A DNA stretch of 64,000 nt, from positions 15,297-79,296 of the forward strand of contig JAPPKD010000056.1 in the NCBI GenBank assembly GCA_028820215.1. Direction: 5' to 3'. The notes under the pieces were generated by a model. The model did not search any database and was not told the DNA's origin. It was given only the letters and a program-made list of their open reading frames with translations. Shown one piece after another: positions 33,493 through 43,220 of this stretch. Origin of the DNA: Spirochaetaceae bacterium (lineage in GTDB: Bacteria > Spirochaetota > Spirochaetia > SZUA-6 > Bin103). The position numbers were made by a program, and so were the translations under genes. The stretch's first letter is position 1; each line of letters opens with the position of its first letter.

Positions 33493-33743
33493 GTCGTTTG
33501 GCCCGCTCCGTCTCAGTTCTGCCGTTCGGCCGCATGCAGTGCCACAACGTGGATGAGCGGCGTAGCCGGCGAGAGCCGAAGTCTACCTCCCGATATTCAG
33601 TAGTGTCCGCACCCCGGCGACTGGGAACGTATTCCCGTTCGGATCCGCGTTGCAGGCCGTGTTTACGCAAGCACTCATTTCTGATTCTAATCGGCCGTGC
33701 GTGCGCCGGAAGCTCGTCGGCTTCGCGCACTTCCCCCAGGCAG

Positions 33744-35012
33744 CTACTCGAACGAGAAGCGGTGGAGGGTCGGCTCGAAGGTGCAGGGGTACTCGGGTCC
33801 CGGGCGCGTGACCCAGAAATGGTACTCCCCGGTGCGCGGCACCAGGAGGAAGCTGTACAGCGTGGCCAGCGGATAGTCTTCCGGCATCTGGTCGAGGTGC
33901 TTGCACACCGGCGACGGCGGCGTGTGGTCGCGCATGATGCGGCGCATCGCCTCCACGCTCGGGTTGGACTCGGCCTCGCCCAGCAGCCGTTCGATCAAGC
34001 GGTGGCGGGCGACGTGGAACTCGTGCAGCGGGGTCTGTCCCTGGATGGCCGCGGTCTTCTCCTCCACCGCCACGCCGTCGGTGGTGAAGATCCACGGCGT
34101 GTCGGTGCGCCGCACCGCGTAGGTGTTCTTGCTCTTCTCCACCGCGACCGCGTCGCAGTCGCCGTCGATCAGCACCAGGTTGCTCGGTCCCGTCATCGTG
34201 CTGTAGCGGTCGATCAGGTCCAGCGCCTCCGCCGTCGTGCTGCAGCAGCGCAGCACCAGGGGGCCGATGTCGACCCAGAAGCCGGCGTCGGTCTGTTCAT
34301 GGGCGTAGGCGATGCTTGAGCCCTGGATCGTCAGCCCATGCTCGTTCACGGCCAGCGCCGTGCCCATGTAGCTGTGGCCCATCTCCTCCGGAAAGCGGAA
34401 CATCACCGGATCGCCGAAGCCCTGCAGGCCCGCGACCGAACCGATCCCGGAGTCCATGTTGCGGCCCACGATCGGGCCCACGGGGCTCTCCTTGAAGATG
34501 ACGCTGGTGCAACTGCCGGCGTCCGCCGGCGCGGCCTCGGCTTCGCCCGAGACGCGCAGGTAGACCAGCCGCCGATACTGGTCCTGGCACAGCAGGATGC
34601 GGCGGAAGTCGGTACCGAACACGTCGGCGATCCCCTTCGCCTCCCGGTCCTGGAACTGCGCCAGTCCCTGCATCTCCGGATACCGGTGCGGATCGAACGG
34701 CTCCGCGAGCCGCTCGCGGTGGATGTCGCCCACGGCGTCGAGCAGCCGCGGCTCCGTCCACTCCCGAACCCGCGCCACGTCCCGCTCGCGGCCCGCGAGG
34801 CGCGCCTGCTTGGCGAACGGTTCCAGCAGGTTCAGCTCCGGACCCTGCATGCCCTCCTCGTCGCCGAGCCGCTCCACCGCCTCCTTGTCGACCAGGCGGT
34901 AGAACTCGAATACCTCGCCGTGCGGCGCCGGGATCAGGCCGTCCTCCTGCCACGCCCGGGCCAAAGCGGCGCCGTTCTCGTAGCCGTCGCGTCGGATCAC
35001 TCTGGTCTTCAC
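33744..35012 (-). CDS. C45-type autoprocessing acyltransferase/amide hydrolase
   Basis: A 422-aa protein. GSCTSVIFKESPVGPIVGRN places Cys168 at the start of an Ntn-hydrolase domain like those of the acyl-CoA:6-aminopenicillanate acyltransferase (C45) family, which cut themselves before the nucleophilic Cys. Also visible are GHSYMGTALAVNEHGLTIQG and TTAEALDLIDRY...SNLVLIDGDCDAVAVE, typical of the fold. The 167-residue N-terminal part would be the released chain. It is 69 bp downstream of the peptide-binding protein gene on the same strand, so it may hydrolyse an imported amide or N-acyl peptide. No signal peptide, so cytoplasmic. Substrate unknown. Confidence 0.75.
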   Translation of the reverse strand: MKTRVIRRDGYENGAALARAWQEDGLIPAPHGEVFEFYRLVDKEAVERLGDEEGMQGPELNLLEPFAKQARLAGRERDVARVREWTEPRLLDAVGDIHRERLAEPFDPHRYPEMQGLAQFQDREAKGIADVFGTDFRRILLCQDQYRRLVYLRVSGEAEAAPADAGSCTSVIFKESPVGPIVGRNMDSGIGSVAGLQGFGDPVMFRFPEEMGHSYMGTALAVNEHGLTIQGSSIAYAHEQTDAGFWVDIGPLVLRCCSTTAEALDLIDRYSTMTGPSNLVLIDGDCDAVAVEKSKNTYAVRRTDTPWIFTTDGVAVEEKTAAIQGQTPLHEFHVARHRLIERLLGEAESNPSVEAMRRIMRDHTPPSPVCKHLDQMPEDYPLATLYSFLLVPRTGEYHFWVTRPGPEYPCTFEPTLHRFSFE

Positions 35013-35081
35013 CGCGAGCCTCCCGCAGCGCGCGACCGCGGCGCCGGGACGCGATTGGCCCGGCGCCGGCAGCGCGCGTTC

Positions 35082-37007
35082 TTACATCTGGTGGGACTGC
35101 AGCGGATGCTGCAGGTAGAACAACTCGGGATGGGCCGGGAACGTGTACAGCATGTCCCAGCCGTACAGGAAGGTTTCCGGCACGTTCATCAGGTTGTCCT
35201 TGATGATGAACACGGTCGGGAAATATCCGACCGTGCCGATCACCGGCAGGTTCTCCGACACCCAGGTCAGGATCTCCCTGCCCAGACGGATGCTCTCCTC
35301 CTCGTCGACCGTGGCCTTGAGCTGCTGCCAGTTCTCGTACATCTGCACCACGTCCGCGGGCGGCTCCTCGCCCTGCTCCCCGCCGGAGGCCAGCCACTTG
35401 GCCCACAACTGGCTCCACGCGTTGCCGGTGCTCGGCGTGGGGATGAGGTTGTAGGGATCGTTGAAGATCAGGAAGTCCGAGGACCCGTCGTGTCCCCAGG
35501 CGCCCATCTGCAGGTCGTTGGCGCGCACTCGCTCGCGATACAGCTCGATGTTCAGGACGTTGATCGACAGGTCCACCCCGATGGCGGCCCAGTACTCCTT
35601 GATCAGCTCCTCGAGCGCGGGCTGAATCGACGCGGTGAGGAACGTCCACGCCAGCCGCTCGCCGTCCGGGCGCAGGCGGAATTCGTTGTTCCTGTCCCAC
35701 TCCAGGCCGAGCTCGTCCAGCATCTGGTTGGCCTGATCCGGATCGTACTGCGCCCACGAGTCGTCGTAGTCGGGGTTGTAGTACTTGGAAGTGGACAGCG
35801 CGTTGATCTGGGTCGGCTTGGCGCGTCCGAAGTACAGCACCTCGTTGATTTCGTGGCGGTCGATCGCCAGCGACAGCGCGCGGCGGAAGCTGACCTCGCG
35901 GAACAGGTCGCGCAGCACGTCATCCCCTTCCAGGGTCTGGTTGACCATCAGCGTGGGCGAGCTCTGGTTGGTGTACTGCCACAGGAACACCCGGTACTGG
36001 CCGCCCGCCTCGTTCTCCTTGAACATCGGGAACTGCTGGAAGTTGACGGTGTGCCCCTCGGCGGCGGCGAAATCGGCTTCACCGCTGATGATCTTGCCGT
36101 AGTACACCTCCAGGTCCTCCAGCCGCCGGCTCACGATGCTATCGATGTAGGGGAGCTGGTTGCCCGCGCTGTCGACCTTCCAGTAGTACGGGTTCCGCTC
36201 GTAGACCAGCAGATCGGTCTCCTTCCGGGTCTGGGTGTACGGGTTGAGCGTGGGCAGATCGGGCTTCATCGGGAAGCCGATGAAATGATGGTTGCGGTCG
36301 TTGAAGTACTGGTGCCAGGCGTCGAAGCCGGCCTCCTTGGCCACCTTGTCGGCATCGCTGTTGTGGGCGATGTGGAACTGCTTCAGATAGTGGCTGGGCG
36401 GCGTCAGCACGCCTCCCCACCAGCCGACGAGCTGGGTCGTGAACAGCGGGTGCGGGGCGCTGAAGTGAAACCGCGCCGTCGTGTCGTCCACCGCCTCGAA
36501 GCGCAGTACCTCGCCGCCCGGAGCGAACCCCCCAGGAACGCTGGGGGTGAGGCTCTCGTTCTGCAGGATGTCCGTGTGCCAGAACTCGATGTCGTGCAGA
36601 CCCATCGGCTCGCCGTCGGACCACTTCATCCCCGCGCGCAGCTTGAAGGTGAAGGTCATGCCGTCGGCGGACAGCTCGTACGACTCGGGCATGTTGGTGA
36701 CGATCGTGCTCTCGTCGAAGTCGATGCGCAGGAACGGATCGGTGCCGGCCATGTACCAGCCGTCGCGGGTCAGGTCGGGCCGCAGATGCAGGACGTTGGC
36801 GGTCCCGCCGTACTCGCCGATCGTCTGTCCCAGGCTGGCCTGCGGTTCCACCACCTGCGGCACCTCCGGCAGCCGGTCGTCGACCGGGGGCAGGCTGCCC
36901 GCGGAAACCAGTGCGGCCAGCATCGGGGCCTCGTGGTACGTGTCGGCGTAGGCGGCGAACGACGCGATCAGCATCACTCCCGACAACAGGGCGAGCGTTT
37001 TCCTCAT
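35082..37007 (-). CDS. ABC transporter peptide-type substrate-binding protein (SBP_bac_5)
   Basis: A 641-aa exported binding protein. It starts at 37007 after GGAGG; the signal peptide is MRKTLALLSGVMLIASFAAY. Family 5 features are MTFTFKLRAGMKWSDGEP, VSFRRALSLAIDRHEINEVL and a long C-terminal lobe with LEELIKEYWAAIGVDLSI. A Pro-rich N-terminal insert (PPVDDRLPEVPQVVEPQ) is unusual. Such proteins deliver di/oligopeptides or related solutes to OppBC-type permeases, here encoded at 38401-40529 on the same strand but separated by a plus-strand gene. No OppD/F ATPase genes are in the window, so they must lie elsewhere. Confidence 0.9.
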   Translation of the reverse strand: MRKTLALLSGVMLIASFAAYADTYHEAPMLAALVSAGSLPPVDDRLPEVPQVVEPQASLGQTIGEYGGTANVLHLRPDLTRDGWYMAGTDPFLRIDFDESTIVTNMPESYELSADGMTFTFKLRAGMKWSDGEPMGLHDIEFWHTDILQNESLTPSVPGGFAPGGEVLRFEAVDDTTARFHFSAPHPLFTTQLVGWWGGVLTPPSHYLKQFHIAHNSDADKVAKEAGFDAWHQYFNDRNHHFIGFPMKPDLPTLNPYTQTRKETDLLVYERNPYYWKVDSAGNQLPYIDSIVSRRLEDLEVYYGKIISGEADFAAAEGHTVNFQQFPMFKENEAGGQYRVFLWQYTNQSSPTLMVNQTLEGDDVLRDLFREVSFRRALSLAIDRHEINEVLYFGRAKPTQINALSTSKYYNPDYDDSWAQYDPDQANQMLDELGLEWDRNNEFRLRPDGERLAWTFLTASIQPALEELIKEYWAAIGVDLSINVLNIELYRERVRANDLQMGAWGHDGSSDFLIFNDPYNLIPTPSTGNAWSQLWAKWLASGGEQGEEPPADVVQMYENWQQLKATVDEEESIRLGREILTWVSENLPVIGTVGYFPTVFIIKDNLMNVPETFLYGWDMLYTFPAHPELFYLQHPLQSHQM

Positions 37008-37089
37008 CTCGGACCTCCAGAGCGCAGGGTTAGACGGCCATCTTTTAGCGCCCATTGCGGGCTGTCAAGCTCGGCGCTACCGTGGGGGC

Positions 37090-38385
37090 ATGGAGAGCCG
37101 CGTCAACACAGAGGTATACCGCCACCGCCGCGAGCGCCCCGACCTTCTTGGCGAGCGCTCCCCGGAAGGGCTGCGGGTCACGCAGATCAGCGCCGACGCC
37201 GAGCGCCCGCACAGCCACATCTACATGGAGGCTCGGGTGTTCACGCCCGACTCCCGGCGCTTCGTGTTCCAGCGCTTCCTCGATCCTGCCGACGTCGACA
37301 CCCGCAGCAGCCGGCGCGAGTACCTGCTGTGCGACATCGAGGACGGCTACTCGTTCATCCAGCTCACCGACGAGGAGGGCGCCATCGGCCCGAGCGTCTC
37401 CCCGGACGGGCGCTACATGTACTACTTCATCGACCGCACGCGCGCAGGCGGCGGCTGGTGGGCGGTCAAGCGCGTGGACCTCGACTCCTTCCAGCGCGAG
37501 ACCCTGGCCAGGTTCGACGGCCCGCTGCCGGAAGCCGGCCGCCACCTGAGCCTGCTCTACGGCACCAGCAGCATCTCCTCCGACGGCGCCCGCCTGTGCA
37601 TGGCCGGCTACCTCGGCGACGGCCGCACCCACAACGCGCCGTGGGGGCTGGTGGTGTTCGACGTCGAGCGCGCCGCCGTCTCGCTCATCTTCGAAGGCCA
37701 GAGCTTCTGCAACATCCATCACCAGTACTCCCGCTCGAAGGACCCGGAGGAGAGCCACGACATCCTCCTGCAGGACAATCACGGCTGCGACGTGGACGAG
37801 CTGGGCGACATCGTCACCCTGGCCGGCGGCAACGGCGCCGACGTGCACGTGATCCGCGACGACGGCAGCGACTTCCGCTGCTACGCGTTCGGCCGCGACG
37901 GGGTCGAGAACTGCCAGGGGCACCAGGCGTGGCGCGGCGAGAAGATGTCGGTGGTGGCGAGCATGGCCATCGAGAGCGAGGAACGGTATCCGCTGCTGGA
38001 GGCCACGGCGGTCCGCGCCGAGCCCGGCACCATGCACCACGGGCGCCTGATTCCGGGAGCCACGCGCAACCGCATCAGCCGCTCGATGGAGCGCGAGGAC
38101 TCCTGCCACTTCGCCTTCGACCCGACGGGAACGAAATTCGTCTCCGATACCTTCGGCTACCAGGGCCGCCACGAGAATTGCGTGATCTACGTCGGCGTGC
38201 TGCCGGACGAGCCCGACGCGGTGCTACGGACCCGCTACCTGCTCCATCCCCGCTCGTCGTTCGGGCGTTCTCAGCACACCCACCCGCATCCGTTCCAGTC
38301 GCCGGACGGCAGCGTGGTGCTGTTCAACTCGGACGAGTCGGGACGGCCGCAGATCTACGCCGTCGAAGACTTCGAGTATCCCTGA
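37090..38385 (+). CDS. PD40/TolB-type propeller protein, oligogalacturonate-lyase-like
   Basis: A 431-aa protein. Repeated SPDG strands (GPSVSPDGRYMYYFID, QSPDGSVVLFNSDESGRPQI) form a 7-bladed propeller. DNHGCDVDELG, ENCQGHQAWRGEKM and SQHTHPHPFQSPDG place conserved His residues where oligogalacturonide lyase (PF14583) binds its metal and substrate. No signal peptide, so a cytoplasmic lyase for imported unsaturated or uronic oligosaccharides is plausible. It lies on the plus strand inside an otherwise minus-strand transporter cluster, 82 bp from the binding-protein start and 15 bp from the permease end, which suggests insertion or inversion. Confidence 0.75.
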   Translation: MESRVNTEVYRHRRERPDLLGERSPEGLRVTQISADAERPHSHIYMEARVFTPDSRRFVFQRFLDPADVDTRSSRREYLLCDIEDGYSFIQLTDEEGAIGPSVSPDGRYMYYFIDRTRAGGGWWAVKRVDLDSFQRETLARFDGPLPEAGRHLSLLYGTSSISSDGARLCMAGYLGDGRTHNAPWGLVVFDVERAAVSLIFEGQSFCNIHHQYSRSKDPEESHDILLQDNHGCDVDELGDIVTLAGGNGADVHVIRDDGSDFRCYAFGRDGVENCQGHQAWRGEKMSVVASMAIESEERYPLLEATAVRAEPGTMHHGRLIPGATRNRISRSMEREDSCHFAFDPTGTKFVSDTFGYQGRHENCVIYVGVLPDEPDAVLRTRYLLHPRSSFGRSQHTHPHPFQSPDGSVVLFNSDESGRPQIYAVEDFEYP

Positions 38386-38400
38386 TCCGGCCGAGCCGGG

Positions 38401-39399
38401 TCAGGCGCCCGCCTGCGCCTCGAAGCGGATGCGCGGGTCGAGCCAGGCCAGCAGCAGGTCGGACAGCAGCGTGCCGATGACCGTCAGCACGGTCAGGAAG
38501 ATCACGATGGTAGCCGCCAGGTACATGTCCTGAGCCTGCAGCGCGCGCAGCAGCAGCGGCCCGGTGGTCGGCAGGCTCAGCACCAGCGCGGTGATCACCT
38601 CGCCGGAGACGATCACCGGCAGCAGCCATCCCACGGTGCTCACGATCGGGTTCACGGCGATACGCACCGGGTACTTGAACAGCAGGGAGCGTTCGCCGAC
38701 GCCCTTGGCGCGGGCGGTGATCACGTACTGCTTGCGCAGCTCGTCGAGCAGCGAGGCGCGCATCACGCGGATCAGCCAGGCGGTGCCGGCGGTGCCGATG
38801 ACGACGACCGGCGCCACCAGGTGCCCGAGCATGTCGAGCAGCTTGGCGAGGCTCCACTCGGCGCGCGCGTACTCCAGTGAGAACAGTCCGCCGATGGAGA
38901 TCCCGAACAGCTTGAACAGCAGGTACATGAGGATCAGGGCGAGCAGGAAGTTGGGCGTCGCCAGGCCGATGAACCCCAGCGCGGTGAAGGTGTAGTCACC
39001 GAGCGAGTACTGGTGAGTGGCGGAGTAGATGCCGATCGGTATCGCCACCAGGTAGGTGAAGATCAGCGTCGCCCCCGTCAGCAGGATGGTGAGCGGCAGC
39101 CGTTCCAGGATCAGCTCCATGACCGGCCGGTTCCAGTCCAGCGACATGCCGGGGCTGCCGCTGACCAGCCGCCGCATCCAGGTCAGGTAGCGCAGGTAGA
39201 CCGGCTTGTCGAGCCCGTACTGCAGGCGCAGCGCATCCACCATCTCCTGGTTGACGCGCTGGCCGGTCGCCTCGAGCTGCGCCACCTTGGTGGACACGAA
39301 GTCCCCCGGCGGCAGCTCGATGATGATGAAGCCGAAGATCGAGACCGCGATCAGCACGGTGACCGTGTAAGCGACGCGGCGAATGATGTACCCGCTCAT
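38401..39399 (-). CDS. ABC transporter permease, DppB/OppB type
   Basis: A 332-aa inner-membrane protein with six predicted helices. It begins SGYIIRRVAYTVTVLIAVSI and has the OppB N-terminal domain (DALRLQYGLDKPVYLRYLTW) and the EAA loop (YVITARAKGVGERSLLFKYP). Its ATG overlaps the stop of the partner permease by ATGA. Together they should form the channel for the dipeptide-type transporter whose binding protein is at 35082-37007. Confidence 0.92.
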   Translation of the reverse strand: MSGYIIRRVAYTVTVLIAVSIFGFIIIELPPGDFVSTKVAQLEATGQRVNQEMVDALRLQYGLDKPVYLRYLTWMRRLVSGSPGMSLDWNRPVMELILERLPLTILLTGATLIFTYLVAIPIGIYSATHQYSLGDYTFTALGFIGLATPNFLLALILMYLLFKLFGISIGGLFSLEYARAEWSLAKLLDMLGHLVAPVVVIGTAGTAWLIRVMRASLLDELRKQYVITARAKGVGERSLLFKYPVRIAVNPIVSTVGWLLPVIVSGEVITALVLSLPTTGPLLLRALQAQDMYLAATIVIFLTVLTVIGTLLSDLLLAWLDPRIRFEAQAGA

Positions 39400-40529
39400 T
39401 CCTTGCGTTCCTCACTCGTGTAGGGGTCCGCCGCGTCGCGCAGCCCGTCGCCCAGGAAGTTGAACATCAGCACCGTCACGATGACGAAGATGCCCGGAAT
39501 GAGCAGCCACGGATGGATCGCCACGGTACGGAAGTTCTGGGCGTCCTTGAGCAGCACGCCCCAGCTCACCACCGGCGGCCGCAGCCCCAGCCCGAGGAAG
39601 CTCAGCGCCGTCTCCCCCAGGATCATGCCCGGGATCGCCAGCGTGATGTTGACGATCAGGTAGCTCATGAACGACGGCAGCAGGTGGCGCCGGATGATGT
39701 CGCCGGCGCCCTGCCCGGCGATGCGCGCCGCCATCACGAAGTCCTCCTCGCGCAGCTCCAGCAGCTTGCCGCGCACCACCCGCGCCAGGCCGGCCCAGCC
39801 CTGCAGCGCCAGGATCACGGTGATGGCGAAGTAGACGCGCAGCGCCGGCCAGTCGGCGGGCAGCGCCGCCGACAGCGCCATCCACAGGGGAATGGTGGGT
39901 ATGGAGATGATGAACTCGATGGCGCGCTGCACGATCAGGTCGGGGGTGCCGCCGTAGTACCCGGAGATGCCGCCCAGGATGCACCCCAGGACGAAGCTGA
40001 TGAACACGCCCACCAGCCCGATCGACAGCGAGATGCGGGCGCCGAGGATGACGCGGGAGAGCATGTCGCGCCCGAGCCGGTCGGTGCCTAGCAGGAACGC
40101 CTCGCCGCCCTGGGTGCCGAAGAAGTGCACGTCCGTGCGGAAGATCCCCCACAGCTTGTAGGGGTCGCCCCGCACGAACAGGACCAGCGGCAACCGGCGC
40201 GTCGTGTCGGCCGCATACTCCCGCCGCAGGGTCACCTCGTTGCGGGTCTGGACCAGCGGATACACGAACGGCAGCCGCACGCTCCCCTCGTCGAAGACCC
40301 GCACAAGCTGCGGCGGAGCGTTGATGTAGTCGTTGTGGCGCTGGAAGATGTCGTGCGGCGCGAAGAACTCGGCGAAGATCGCCACCAGGTACAGCAGCGC
40401 CAGCACCGTGGCTCCGGCCAGAGCCAGCCGGTGGCGGCGCAGCTTGCGCCACATCAACTGCCACTGCGAGGCGAGGAAGTACTGCTCCTGCAGCTCCTGG
40501 CGAGCCTCGCCGCGTACCGCCTCCGCCAC
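39396..40529 (-). CDS. ABC transporter permease, DppC/OppC type
   Basis: A 377-aa protein with a cytoplasmic N-terminus and six helices. The first helix is RRHRLALAGATVLALLYLVA. A 100-residue periplasmic insert follows (RQHNDYINAPPQLV onward), larger than in typical OppC. The EAA loop is DFVMAARIAGQGAGDIIRRH, and the C-terminal FNFLGDGLRDAADPY is characteristic. It lies 124 bp downstream of the glycosidase-like gene (ends 40654) on the same strand and is coupled to the OppB-type gene by ATGA. Confidence 0.92.
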   Translation of the reverse strand: MAEAVRGEARQELQEQYFLASQWQLMWRKLRRHRLALAGATVLALLYLVAIFAEFFAPHDIFQRHNDYINAPPQLVRVFDEGSVRLPFVYPLVQTRNEVTLRREYAADTTRRLPLVLFVRGDPYKLWGIFRTDVHFFGTQGGEAFLLGTDRLGRDMLSRVILGARISLSIGLVGVFISFVLGCILGGISGYYGGTPDLIVQRAIEFIISIPTIPLWMALSAALPADWPALRVYFAITVILALQGWAGLARVVRGKLLELREEDFVMAARIAGQGAGDIIRRHLLPSFMSYLIVNITLAIPGMILGETALSFLGLGLRPPVVSWGVLLKDAQNFRTVAIHPWLLIPGIFVIVTVLMFNFLGDGLRDAADPYTSEERKE

Positions 40530-40653
40530 CGGTCGCGCTCCTACGCGGAGTCACTGTCGCTGGCGGACAGTGCAATGCTCACGGGACGGTCGACCTCCTC
40601 GTCTGGCGCAGTCTATATCGGGGATCGGCGATGTTGCACGGCTCGGGACGCGG

Positions 40654-43179
40654 TCACACCAGGTCCCTGGCGCCGGCCGGTACTTCGTCTGTTCCGTACA
40701 CGCTGTTGGAGTAGTTCCAGTGGTTGTCGGAGCCGCCCAGCGCGTTGGCGGCGTCGATCGGGAACACCGATTCCAGGTTCGACTCGCGAAGGAATCTCCT
40801 CGCCAGGCGGGCGTTCCCCCACAGTGGCACCAGCCACCGGTAGTGGCTGGCGGCGGCGAAGATTTCCGACTCGTAGATCTCGATGCCGTGAACGCCGGCA
40901 GCGATCAGGCCGATCGCCCGCCGTATGGCCGCGGCCGGGCTGCCTGCGACACCGCCAGTGTCCAGCATTCCCGTGCTGCCGTTCACGCCGCCGAGCACGC
41001 GCACCCGGTGCTGGCGGCCGAGCTCGATGTAGGGCCGGATGTCCTGGCTCCCATGCGCGAAGGCGTCGTGCAGCGGATCCATCTGCAGCTCGTCGACCAA
41101 GCCCTCGGCCACCCAGCGCTCCACGTCCATGCCCTCGGCGACGTTGAAGAACAGCCCTTCACACGGCACCCGCGCCGCGACCGGCAGTGCGGCGCCCGGC
41201 CGGCCGTTCAGCTCGCGGCGTAGCTCGCGCAGCAGCTCGGTCAGCCCCCGGCAGCGCCATCGCAGCCATCGCTGGTACGGCTCGCCGTCCGTGTAGTCCA
41301 GCGTCCACGGATCGACCCCAGCAACACGCCGGTACTCCGCCACCATCGCCGGGTTGTAGCCAGCCATCGGCGGCTGGCGGCAGCAGCCGATCGTCAGGCC
41401 GTCGGAACCGAGCCCGGCCGCCTCCACCAGGATGTCCACCCGCTCGCGGCGCGCCTCGGGGAAGAAGAACTCCACGCGGCTTGGGTCCGGCTCTTCCGTG
41501 TGCTTCGAGTAACGCTTGACCTCCGGATGCTGCCGGGCCCATGACGAGGTCAGCGCGCCGCCGTAGGAGTTCGGCGAGTAATGGCGGTTCATCGTCAGCC
41601 AAGCGTCGATCCGCAGCCCGTGGTGCTGCCGCCGCGACAGGACGTACCCGAACGTGTCGTGATCGCGCACCATGCGGCTCCACGCCGCGAAGTGCGGGCA
41701 GTCGGCCAGGATCTCGTCCGTCAGGGACACCCCGGGGAACAGGTCCGCGTGCGGAAGGCGCGAGTGATAGAGCAGGCACGAGCGGCCGATGGCCCAGCTC
41801 AGGCTGGTCATGCCGACCTCGCGTTGCCCGGCAAGGATCATCTCGATCTGATCGAGCTCCGTTCTGGAGTGCTCGTCGAAGTAATCCCACCAGTCGGCGA
41901 TGCCGCGCAGCTCGATGGGGAGGCGCGTGGTCTGGCCGAGGAAGGAGCGCATCGACGCCTCGGTGACCGGGATCGCGCGCAGCGCCCGGATGCCGGCCCG
42001 CGGCAGGTTCTCCGCGCGCAACTCGATCGCCTCCCCCGAGAACTCCCTCACACATACGAACACGGGCCCGAACTCCGGGCCCAGCGCCAGCATGCTGGAG
42101 GCTGGGGCGCTGCCGTCGCGCTCGCCCTGCATCAGGCGGATCAGTCCGTCGCCGGCCTGCACGTAGAGACGGCCCACCGACTGCGCGAATACCGCGTAGC
42201 AGCCCCGCAGCCCAAGCTGCAGCGTGACCGAGCTCCCCTTCTCTCCTCTGACCAGGCACGACTCGGACCCCGTGCCCTCGACGCGCCACGAGCCGCCCTC
42301 GGCAACCCGCTCCCAGTCGTCGATCTCCACCGTGGCGCGGCTTCGGTCCCGCCGCAACCGAAACGGGGCCAGCGGTGACACCAGCACGCCGTCGGGGTCG
42401 GCCGACGGACGCCGGTAGCGCAGCCGCGGCCCCTGCGCGTAGTGCCGGCCGTCCAGCTCCGGCAGCAACTCGAACCAGTAGGTCCCCGGCTCCCACGCCG
42501 ACACGTCGACCTCGTGAGCCGACCACTCCGGGCCGATGGCAAGCGTGCCGGGCTCCACCGTGCGCGGCGCGCGTCGGCGATGCACCGCCAGCCGTGCCCG
42601 CAGCTCATCCACGCCCGCCAGCCCCGGCCGCAGCCGGTACCGCAACTCGACGCTGTCCCGGTCGAGGAGAACCCGGGGACCCAGACGCAGATCGACCGCC
42701 GGCTGCATCGACCGGCTCATCTCCGAGAACGGATTCCAGTGCAAGCCCGGCGGCACCCAACCCGTGTCGTACACGACCCGTTCGCGGTCCCCGAGTCGAA
42801 CCCATTCGGCGTGCTCATCGCCGCTACAGCACTGGTACAGGTCGTAGCGGGCGAGCGGCGTGCCGCTGTCGGGGTCGTGCAGGGTGATCGTGAAGCGGTA
42901 GCCCCTGCGGTAGCAGACTCCGGCCTCGAACTCGTAGACAGCCGGCACCAGCAACGGCCCCAGGTCCAGTGCCACCCTGGCACCGCTCGGCAGTCGCCGA
43001 GTCCGCGTGAACGTGCGCCGGTCGGGCGCCGTCGCCTTCAGCCGCACCTGTGCGTCCGGCGCCTCCCGCGCGGATCTCACCTCCAGCGTGTTTCGCTGTC
43101 CCGGGTAGAACGGCAGCGGCGCGTCGGGCCGCTCCGGCGCAGTCCCGTTGAGGGTGACGATGAACGGCCCGTCATTCAT
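40654..43179 (-). CDS. Large TIM-barrel glycoside-hydrolase-like protein
   Basis: An 841-aa protein I cannot place exactly. Residues 1-370 are beta-rich (VTLNGTAPERP, LHDPDSGTPLARYDL, EPGTYWFELLPELDGRHY). Residues 390-800 look like a barrel: IADWWDYFDEHSRTELDQIE, GLRIDAWLTMNRHYSPNSYG, DPWTLDYTDGEPYQRWLRWR and IRPYIELGRQHRVRVLGGVN, reminiscent of glycoside-hydrolase-like proteins with Asp/Glu at strand ends. No signal peptide is evident. The start is placed at 43179 because the frame upstream adds only a basic stretch; AAAGGA lies upstream. It precedes the dipeptide-type permeases and could process the same imported material. Enzyme activity is inferred. Confidence 0.6.
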   Translation of the reverse strand: MNDGPFIVTLNGTAPERPDAPLPFYPGQRNTLEVRSAREAPDAQVRLKATAPDRRTFTRTRRLPSGARVALDLGPLLVPAVYEFEAGVCYRRGYRFTITLHDPDSGTPLARYDLYQCCSGDEHAEWVRLGDRERVVYDTGWVPPGLHWNPFSEMSRSMQPAVDLRLGPRVLLDRDSVELRYRLRPGLAGVDELRARLAVHRRRAPRTVEPGTLAIGPEWSAHEVDVSAWEPGTYWFELLPELDGRHYAQGPRLRYRRPSADPDGVLVSPLAPFRLRRDRSRATVEIDDWERVAEGGSWRVEGTGSESCLVRGEKGSSVTLQLGLRGCYAVFAQSVGRLYVQAGDGLIRLMQGERDGSAPASSMLALGPEFGPVFVCVREFSGEAIELRAENLPRAGIRALRAIPVTEASMRSFLGQTTRLPIELRGIADWWDYFDEHSRTELDQIEMILAGQREVGMTSLSWAIGRSCLLYHSRLPHADLFPGVSLTDEILADCPHFAAWSRMVRDHDTFGYVLSRRQHHGLRIDAWLTMNRHYSPNSYGGALTSSWARQHPEVKRYSKHTEEPDPSRVEFFFPEARRERVDILVEAAGLGSDGLTIGCCRQPPMAGYNPAMVAEYRRVAGVDPWTLDYTDGEPYQRWLRWRCRGLTELLRELRRELNGRPGAALPVAARVPCEGLFFNVAEGMDVERWVAEGLVDELQMDPLHDAFAHGSQDIRPYIELGRQHRVRVLGGVNGSTGMLDTGGVAGSPAAAIRRAIGLIAAGVHGIEIYESEIFAAASHYRWLVPLWGNARLARRFLRESNLESVFPIDAANALGGSDNHWNYSNSVYGTDEVPAGARDLV

Positions 43180-43220
43180 GTGACAGCACGCTTCCTTTCG
43201 CGGCAAGCGACAGTAGCGAC

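Noticed and set aside
34338..38480. A 1380-codon plus-strand frame across the hydrolase and binding-protein genes
   Set aside because: Antisense shadow; the minus strand encodes a signal peptide and family motifs, and its end overlaps the real propeller gene in another frame.
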